Shown here one piece after another: positions 58,429-64,000 of a stretch of 64,000 bases of DNA; position 1 is the first letter of the stretch, and the number at the start of each line of letters is the position of its first letter. The notes under the pieces were generated by a model that saw only the letters and a list, made by a program, of their open reading frames with translations, did not search any database and was not told the DNA's origin. Location: positions 186,001 through 250,000 of the forward strand of contig JACKEB010000013.1 of assembly GCA_020633205.1 (NCBI GenBank). The letters are read 5' to 3'. Origin of the DNA: Polyangiaceae bacterium. Its GTDB lineage: Bacteria > Myxococcota_A > Polyangia > Polyangiales > Polyangiaceae. Position numbers and translations under genes: made by a program.

Positions 58429-61281
58429 ATGCCCGTAGACGCGCTGAGTCGCGCGCAGATCGCCTGGTTGTCGGGTAACGACAACGACGCGGAGCTGCTG
58501 CTCATGCAGGAGCGCGAGGCTGCGGTGCAGTCCGGATCGCGAGAGCGACTCACGGATGTGGATCTCGCGACGGCCCGCTTCGCTCTGGCGATCGATGACG
58601 ACGAGCGAGTCGAGCTCAGGTTGTTGGGGCTAGCGCTCGATCAAGCCACAGCGGACCAGCAATGGGAAGCTTGGGCCTGTGCGTCGCGCCTCAAGCGTCG
58701 CGGGCGCGGCAGCCGCCTACCGGAACCGAGCGTGCCGCCTCAGAGTATTGCCGTGGGGAATCGTGTGGCGCTTGAGGTGATCCGTTGTGAGCTGGATGCT
58801 CAAGCGGTTGCGGCTGCGCGCGCTTTGGTCGAGCAAGCCAGACCGCGCTTCGACACGTCACCAGAACCCAAGCTAGCGTTCCTGCGCGTGGACTTGCAGG
58901 TGCTGCTTGCGGCGGGCGAACTCCCTCGGGCGCGTGCCGTGCTGCTCGAGGCGCTGGAACTCAGCCGCAAGCTGAAGTTTCGCCGAATCGAGGGCCGTCT
59001 TCTCGTTCTGTACGCTCTGGAGATCGCGCCCCACCTCGACGATGAAGCACATCCAGCGCTTTGGCTCGGACGTGCCCAGTCCTGCATGGCGGAGTTCGCC
59101 ACCTTTCGGGATCGCGCCGCGCTGCGCTCTGGATTCCGCCAGTTCGGACGCCGACTACCCGACTCCGCGTTGGCTTCCGGTGTGGCCGCGAGGGTCGACG
59201 CTTTGGAAGGTGCGGCTGCAGCCTTACGTGGCGTCGTGGTGAGCACCAGCGATGTGCTGCGCGACGTCCTTGGTGGAGCCGAGGCCGATGATCGCACGGC
59301 GAAGCTGGTGAAGCACGCGACCAGCCGCAGCGCAGAACGGGTTGGTCGGGCGCTGCGGGTGATCGAACAAGTCGGCAGTGATCTGACGGAGCTCATCGGG
59401 GTGGCTCTTGCGGATCGAGATCGCATGCAGCGCCTGACTCAGGCGCTCGCGGCTTTGGATAGTGAGCGCACCCTCGAGGCCTACGCCACGTCTGCTGCTC
59501 GAGTGCTTGGCGGACTACTCGACGCGGATCGCGTGGTGATTGCGCTTGCCGACGAGGCGGGCGGCGAGCCTCGATTGCTTGGCTACAACGGCGCGGCGGA
59601 GCCAGAGGAACTCCCCGACTGGCGTCGTGAGCTCGCACCGATCCTGAAGCAAGCGCCGAGCCTCTCGGAACCTGCCGTCAAACCCCTCTCGAAGACGCGG
59701 GCGGAGAGCGCACCGTACGGTCCCCGACTCACGCTTCCCGTGAGGGCCCCGGCGTTGGTTGGGGCACTGTACGTCGACAAGATCCCTCGCAACGGTACGT
59801 TCAGAGACTCGGATTATCACCTGGCCAGCGTATTTGCCGAGGCCGTGGCTCAAGCGCTGAGTCGGGTGCTATCGGAGCAGGCACGCGAGCGCGCGAGAGA
59901 TGAACTGGCGGCGGTGGTCGGCGCGCTCAAAGAAGGCGTGCTCTCACTGGATCCTCGGGGAACTGTAAAGAGCGCGAATCCCGCCGCGGCGCGCCTTCTT
60001 CAGCGCTCCCTTACCGCCCTTCCGGGCTCGCCGCTGGCGGAGGTTGCGCCAGTGCTGGCTGACTTGACCACCGCCGGCGAGGAAGTCGAGGGGAGGGTGG
60101 TCACGGTGGACAGCCGTCAGGTCGTGGTAACGCTGCGAGAGATCGCGCCGGCCGCAGACGCTCAAGCGGGCTGGGTGATGACGCTCATGGGGCTGGAACA
60201 AGCTCAGCGCATGGCGATTCGCGTGACCTCCGCGGGCGCTCGGCGTTCCTTCGAAGACATCGTTGGCCGCTCTGCGAGCCTGACCGAGGCACTCGACATG
60301 GCTCGCCGTGCGGCGCGAGTCAACGCGAACATCCTCATTACCGGGGAGAGCGGTACGGGCAAGGAGGTCCTTGCGCAGGCGATACATACCTCGAGTCCAC
60401 GGGGAAATGAGCCGTTCATCGGGATCAACTGCGCTGCGTTACCTCGCGATTTGCTCGAGGCAGAGCTGTTCGGCTACGAGCGAGGTGCATTCACCGGGGC
60501 CCGTCGTGAGGGAGCGGCGGGCAAGTTCGAGCAAGCGGGAGCAGGCACTATTTTGCTCGACGAGATCGGCGACATGCCCCTCGACATGCAGGTGAAGATG
60601 TTGCGCGTGCTGCAAGAGCGGGTGGTGGTTCGACTTGGAGGCGCGACGGAGCGGCCCGTGCCCTGCCGCGTGATCGCCACGACTCATCGCGACCTCGATG
60701 ACGCGGTCGCTGCTGGGAGGTTTCGTGCCGACTTGCTGTTCCGCTTGCGGGTGATTCACCTGCAGATGCCCCCGCTGCGGGAGCGCAGCGATGATATTCC
60801 CGCTCTCGTGGAGAAGTTCCTTGCGGATACAGCTGAAGCTCAAGGGCGCCCCAAGATCAGCATCAGCGCGGAGCTGCAGAACGAGCTGAAGGCATACTGC
60901 TGGCCGGGGAACGTGCGCGAGCTAGCGAACGTCGTCGAGCGCGAGGTCAGCTTGCTCGACGCGGACTCAACCGTCATTGATGAGCTACAAGTTCCCCTCG
61001 AAGGGACGCGCATGTCGGCCTTGCCGGAGCCGCCATCGAGCCGTCGCAGCATCCCCCCGAGCGAGACTCGTGACTCGGTGATCCCTTTGGCGGATGTCGA
61101 ACGGCGCGTCTTCCTCGACGCCCTACGCGCGTTTGAAGGCAGCGTGTCCCGTGCGGCCAAGGCGCTGAAAGTCTCCAAGGTGACGTTCTACTCCAAGCTC
61201 AAGCGCTGGGGCGTGGACCCCAAGCGGCACTCCGATCCCGGACCGGAGTCTACCGCGGAGCCCGGCACCGACATCCACTGA
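58429..61281 (+). CDS. Sigma-54-dependent activator with TPR-like, GAF and PAS domains
   Basis: 950 residues. Residues 1-300 are helical, TPR-like (LATARFALAIDDDERVELRL, RAVLLEALELSRKLKFRRIE). GAF-like domain about 325-480 (VLGGLLDADRVVIALADEAG, RNGTFRDSDYHLASVFAEAV), PAS-like 490-590 (VLSLDPRGTVKSANPAAARL). AAA+ domain 600-850 with ITGESGTGKEVLAQAIH (Walker A), ELFGYERGAFTGARREGAAG (sigma-54-binding GAFTGA), ILLDEIGDMPLDMQ (Walker B) and CWPGNVRELANVVE. Fis-type helix-turn-helix at the end (VSRAAKALKVSKVTFYSKLK). It remodels sigma-54 polymerase from enhancer sites. The target may include the -24/-12 promoters in this window; not provable here. Confidence 0.95.
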   Translation: MPVDALSRAQIAWLSGNDNDAELLLMQEREAAVQSGSRERLTDVDLATARFALAIDDDERVELRLLGLALDQATADQQWEAWACASRLKRRGRGSRLPEPSVPPQSIAVGNRVALEVIRCELDAQAVAAARALVEQARPRFDTSPEPKLAFLRVDLQVLLAAGELPRARAVLLEALELSRKLKFRRIEGRLLVLYALEIAPHLDDEAHPALWLGRAQSCMAEFATFRDRAALRSGFRQFGRRLPDSALASGVAARVDALEGAAAALRGVVVSTSDVLRDVLGGAEADDRTAKLVKHATSRSAERVGRALRVIEQVGSDLTELIGVALADRDRMQRLTQALAALDSERTLEAYATSAARVLGGLLDADRVVIALADEAGGEPRLLGYNGAAEPEELPDWRRELAPILKQAPSLSEPAVKPLSKTRAESAPYGPRLTLPVRAPALVGALYVDKIPRNGTFRDSDYHLASVFAEAVAQALSRVLSEQARERARDELAAVVGALKEGVLSLDPRGTVKSANPAAARLLQRSLTALPGSPLAEVAPVLADLTTAGEEVEGRVVTVDSRQVVVTLREIAPAADAQAGWVMTLMGLEQAQRMAIRVTSAGARRSFEDIVGRSASLTEALDMARRAARVNANILITGESGTGKEVLAQAIHTSSPRGNEPFIGINCAALPRDLLEAELFGYERGAFTGARREGAAGKFEQAGAGTILLDEIGDMPLDMQVKMLRVLQERVVVRLGGATERPVPCRVIATTHRDLDDAVAAGRFRADLLFRLRVIHLQMPPLRERSDDIPALVEKFLADTAEAQGRPKISISAELQNELKAYCWPGNVRELANVVEREVSLLDADSTVIDELQVPLEGTRMSALPEPPSSRRSIPPSETRDSVIPLADVERRVFLDALRAFEGSVSRAAKALKVSKVTFYSKLKRWGVDPKRHSDPGPESTAEPGTDIH

Positions 61282-61338
61282 GCGTCGCTTCCCTACGGCA
61301 CAGCTATACAGGGCGACGCCCTCGCGCCGTCGAGGGGC

Positions 61339-62304
61339 TCAGCGCTCCATCTTGAAAAAGTAGATGGGCTGATGCTCGCCCTCGCTGACCGTGTAGTAGC
61401 CGGATCCGTCTGGAGCGAAACCGATCGCCTCACCCTGGGGTTCCGTTGCGAGAGGCACCGAACACGGAGGCTTCGTGAGCGCGTCGCTGATGCTTTCGCC
61501 TGGGCCTCGCGGAAAGAAGAATGCCTGCGTGTAGGTCTTCAAGAGCAACGCGCTGCCGTCGGCTGCGATATCACCGGCTGTTGAGCGGGGAGCCCCGCGC
61601 GCTCCGGTGTCCGGAAACTGCAACAGCTTGACCAGCTCGAGCTCTTCAGTGAGCTGCGTATCGAGTGGGGCTCTGGCGCGATAAACGCCGGAGTCACCCA
61701 ACGCGCTCTTGGTCACGATGTATAAATCGCCGTCCCGCGGATCAACGAACAACGTCTCGGCGTCGTGGACCAAGTGTCCGGGGTAACTCAGTCGGATAGC
61801 TTCGACGCCACCGAGGTCGAGGTCCTCATTGTGGTGCGTAGGGACCTTCGGTTCAGGCACCCGGTACACCGTGATGACCTCTCGCGGTTGGCTGTTGGTT
61901 CCACTATCGGCCACGTAGAGGTAGTCCGTATCTGCCTTGGGTCCTGGACCGATCGCCATGTCCTCCCAATCGATGCAGTCACAGCCTGTGAGGTGATAGC
62001 TCGCGACGCTCTCGCCGTCGGGGTTCACGGCATACAGAACGGCAGCGTTCCCAGAGTCGTTGTGGATCCAAAGGATGGGCTTCTGGCGCCGACTTGCTGC
62101 CAGGCCCGAGGCCTCGATGAGCTGCGAGTTCGCGATCTTTCCCACACGCGCCGCCGGGGCCACGCGAGGGCAAGTCGAGCTACCCTGGGTCGCAATCATC
62201 ACGGGCGCCTGCGTGGTGTGGTGACGCTCCGAGGGCGTGTCTCCCTGGCACTGGCTACAACCAATGCTCAGCGCCGAGGCACCGATCAGCCAGCGAAGCC
62301 GCAT
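61339..62304 (-). CDS. Propeller-type lipoprotein
   Basis: 321 residues. Signal peptide MRLRWLIGASALSIGC (lipobox-like), a second Cys nearby, then a beta-propeller-like domain: LIEASGLAASRRQKPILWIH, NAAVLYAVNPDGESVASYHL, IDWEDMAIGPGPKADTDYLY, DAETLFVDPRDGDLYIVTKS, EAIGFAPDGSGYYTVSEGEH. The HNDSG, DWEDMA and DAETL motifs recur in extracellular esterase-like/phytase-like propellers with acidic metal sites. Enzyme activity is uncertain. Convergent with the activator gene. Confidence 0.83.
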   Translation of the reverse strand: MRLRWLIGASALSIGCSQCQGDTPSERHHTTQAPVMIATQGSSTCPRVAPAARVGKIANSQLIEASGLAASRRQKPILWIHNDSGNAAVLYAVNPDGESVASYHLTGCDCIDWEDMAIGPGPKADTDYLYVADSGTNSQPREVITVYRVPEPKVPTHHNEDLDLGGVEAIRLSYPGHLVHDAETLFVDPRDGDLYIVTKSALGDSGVYRARAPLDTQLTEELELVKLLQFPDTGARGAPRSTAGDIAADGSALLLKTYTQAFFFPRGPGESISDALTKPPCSVPLATEPQGEAIGFAPDGSGYYTVSEGEHQPIYFFKMER

Positions 62305-62461
62305 CCTTCAGTTCTAGTGTCAGACGCCAGACGTGTGAGCGAAAATGCACCGCCATCGGACCTCCGTAGGAGGTCGGCGGTGGGGCAACTCTGCAAGCCA
62401 CGACTCGACGCGTATACTGAATAGACCTCCAGGTTCGCGGCCAGCTGCCGATCAGGCAGAC

Positions 62462-63841
62462 ATGGCCAAGCATCGGTTTCGAGCGTGGGCGGTCCTAACC
62501 GCTTGCATGCTCCTAGGGGCTGCAGCGCCGACCCAGGCGGCTGAGCCCGACGTCGTCGCGGGTGAGATCACCCGCGACGGCACACACCTTCGCGCAGGAA
62601 GCGCGGGGGCAACCTACGCCTTCCCAGGCGGAACCTCCGTCGAGTTCAGCGCTGGCGCCGAGTTCATTCTTGGTCCCGCCATGCCTCTGCAGCTCGGTCC
62701 GTCAGGTAGCGTGCCGAGCCGCACGTTTCTCATGCGATCGGGGCGCGCAAGCGTGCGTGTCCCTCGCGGCGCTACCGCCGTGCGCATCCAGGTGCAGACC
62801 GGGGTCGCGACGATTCAGCACTATGGAAACGCGGTGGTCGGCGCGCGCTCTGGGCGGATGCTCCTTTCCGCGCAAACCGGTCGAACCTTGTTTTCACAGG
62901 GAAACGGTTGGCGTGAGCTCGCGGTGGGGGCGCGCAAGGTGTTCTCTCGGGAGCAGCCGGCGGGCCAGGCAGTGGCAGTGCTCTCGGCGGTCAAGCTCGA
63001 AGCGCCGCGCCCGCAGCTCGTCTTGAGCGGCGAGCACTCTGGGCAGCGGGTGAGCTGGGAGCCGGTCGCCGGCGCTGTCGGCTACGATGTTCAGCTCTGG
63101 CAGGCGGGTAAGCGCGTCTACGAAGAGCAGGTTTCGGCTACGCAGTTCACCCCGAAGCTGCGTGTGGGGCAGTACGAGCTGCGGGTGACCGCGCTGGATG
63201 CATGGGGACTGCCCGGCGCACCTCACCCCCCGATCCAGCTGCGCGCCATTGGCGCTCAGTTGCCGCAAGGTGCCAGCATGCGCTGGGACGGCCGTATTGC
63301 GCTGTTTCCTGGACAGAAGGTGCGTCTTGCTGGCGTCAACGGCATGCAGGTCACCTACGGGAAGCTCTCGCGTTTCTTCGGGGAAGCGCCAGACGAGATG
63401 GGCCTCTCCGCGGGGCGGGCGGTGTACGTGCGCTTGCGCGAGAAAGAGGGCGCGCCGGAGCTGGCCTTTGAGTTAATCCCAAACGAGGTCTCAGCGGACG
63501 TCCAGATTGGACCCTCGGGAGCTACGTGGCCCAAAGACCGACTGGTGGTCGCGGTCAAGCTCGCCGACCCGGCAGGGCTCTCTGAGAAGTATCACCCCGT
63601 GCCCATCGTCACAGTGGATGGTCGTCGGCTCAAGCTGCGCTTCAAGCGCAAGGGCGACCGCATGTGGGCGTACATTCCGCGACCTGGGTTTCGCGGAAAG
63701 GATCACGGTGGTCCCTGGGTAGTCCGCGCGGAAGTGCGTGACCCTGGAGGACGAACTCTGGGGCGCGACTTCCTGGAGGTCGCGCCTTCAGCCAAGAAAA
63801 CACGCCGAACTGCCTCCTCGGGGAAACGTTCGGCGTTCTGA
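62462..63841 (+). CDS. FecR-domain secreted protein with Fn3-like segment
   Basis: 459 residues from ATG 62462. Signal peptide ending PTQAAEPD. FecR-type domain (GTSVEFSAGAEFILGPAMPL, SVRVPRGATAVRIQVQTGVA, GRTLFSQGNGWRELAVGARK), a fibronectin-like stretch (GQRVSWEPVAGAVGYDVQLW, QYELRVTALDAWGLPGAPHP) and a C-terminal beta domain with a Lys/Arg-rich tail. FecR domains of this kind in myxobacteria are mostly not linked to iron uptake but to surface assemblies. A TATACT at 62413-62418 may be its -10 box. Confidence 0.83.
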   Translation: MAKHRFRAWAVLTACMLLGAAAPTQAAEPDVVAGEITRDGTHLRAGSAGATYAFPGGTSVEFSAGAEFILGPAMPLQLGPSGSVPSRTFLMRSGRASVRVPRGATAVRIQVQTGVATIQHYGNAVVGARSGRMLLSAQTGRTLFSQGNGWRELAVGARKVFSREQPAGQAVAVLSAVKLEAPRPQLVLSGEHSGQRVSWEPVAGAVGYDVQLWQAGKRVYEEQVSATQFTPKLRVGQYELRVTALDAWGLPGAPHPPIQLRAIGAQLPQGASMRWDGRIALFPGQKVRLAGVNGMQVTYGKLSRFFGEAPDEMGLSAGRAVYVRLREKEGAPELAFELIPNEVSADVQIGPSGATWPKDRLVVAVKLADPAGLSEKYHPVPIVTVDGRRLKLRFKRKGDRMWAYIPRPGFRGKDHGGPWVVRAEVRDPGGRTLGRDFLEVAPSAKKTRRTASSGKRSAF

Positions 63842-63853
63842 GAAGAACGGTAG

Positions 63854-63874
63854 GCGGCGGGCTGGCCCCGCCGC
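63854..63874. terminator. GC-rich hairpin after the FecR-like gene
   Basis: Arms GCGGCGGG (63854-63861) and CCCGCCGC (63867-63874), loop CTGGC. It lies between the stop at 63841 and the stop of a small minus-strand frame at 63883. No T-run on the plus strand, so it is probably shared or Rho-assisted. Confidence 0.55.
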
Positions 63875-63882
63875 GTATTCCG

Positions 63883-63990
63883 CTACTCCGCGTCGTCCGG
63901 AGCAGGCCTGGTAACCTCGGGCTTCGCTGCGCCGCGAGAGGAAGGGCCGTGCTTCTGATAGCGATGGCCCTTGAGTTTTTTCATCGCCAT
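63883..63990 (-). CDS. Small basic protein or 3' end of a gene entering from the right
   Basis: From ATG 63990 it encodes 35 residues beginning MAMKKLKGHRYQKHGPSSRG and ending PDDAE. No stop codon lies between this ATG and the window edge, so it may be the C-terminal end of a longer protein. The basic-then-acidic composition resembles a small nucleic-acid-binding protein or a charged tail. Confidence is limited by the truncated context. Confidence 0.45.
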   Translation of the reverse strand: MAMKKLKGHRYQKHGPSSRGAAKPEVTRPAPDDAE

Positions 63991-64000
63991 GGTGGAACGC

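Overview
The window looks like a stretch of chromosome from a myxobacterium, probably the Polyangiales (Sorangium/Polyangium) side of the Myxococcota. The evidence is high GC with strong third-position bias, many Ser/Thr kinases of the HRDVSPQN/HRDLKPAN types with Pro/Ala-rich tails and a single membrane helix, many lipoproteins with Gly/Ser/Ala-rich linkers after the lipobox, Cys-rich secreted proteins, a sigma-54 activator and sigma-54-type promoters. I see no rRNA, tRNA, insertion sequence, prophage or CRISPR array. About 50 protein genes are supported, in short operons with many overlapping start/stop pairs.

Layout. 1-4.7 kb: a Ser/Thr kinase coupled to a TPR/PEGA membrane protein, divergent from an orphan winged-helix regulator. 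4.8-7.2 kb: a NarL-type two-component pair and a Uma2 nuclease-like gene. 7.2-26 kb: mostly envelope and secreted proteins (propeller lipoproteins, an FGE-fold lipoprotein, a Sel1 lipoprotein with five C-terminal SH3-like repeats, an S55 peptidase and its neighbour) mixed with small enzymes (DUF362, hotdog, GNAT, DCC). 26-37 kb: YjbQ, two methyltransferases, quinone oxidoreductase, PhoD, radical SAM, metallophosphoesterase, MiaE, a Gly-rich repeat lipoprotein, an AAA ATPase and a YceI-like protein.

37-44 kb holds what I consider the best candidate for an undescribed system. A full-length Lhr helicase is followed by a MerR/cobalamin-binding regulator with the signature residues of the CarA/CarH/LitR photoreceptor family, then by a 249-bp spacer full of TTGGACAAA-type repeats (several spaced 11 bp, running into a TTGACA -35 box), then by an RpoH-like sigma factor. 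This reads as a light/B12-controlled switch for an alternative sigma factor, linked to a DNA-repair helicase.

44-53 kb: a TerB-like/PPP phosphatase, a DUF2254 membrane protein, an LLM oxidoreductase, a HupE-like protein, and a divergent citrate synthase pair. One member of that pair carries an N-terminal DNA-binding domain, and a perfect 11-bp inverted repeat lies between the two genes: a possible enzyme-regulator switch.

53-64 kb: a second kinase / TPR-PEGA / lipoprotein module that parallels the one at the left edge, a 1.4-kb spacer with a 19-bp minisatellite, a GAF-PAS sigma-54 activator, a propeller lipoprotein and a FecR-like protein. Minisatellites with 16-19 bp units recur in four gene borders, and three good -24/-12 promoters (10444, 24214, 27061) lie in front of accessory genes.
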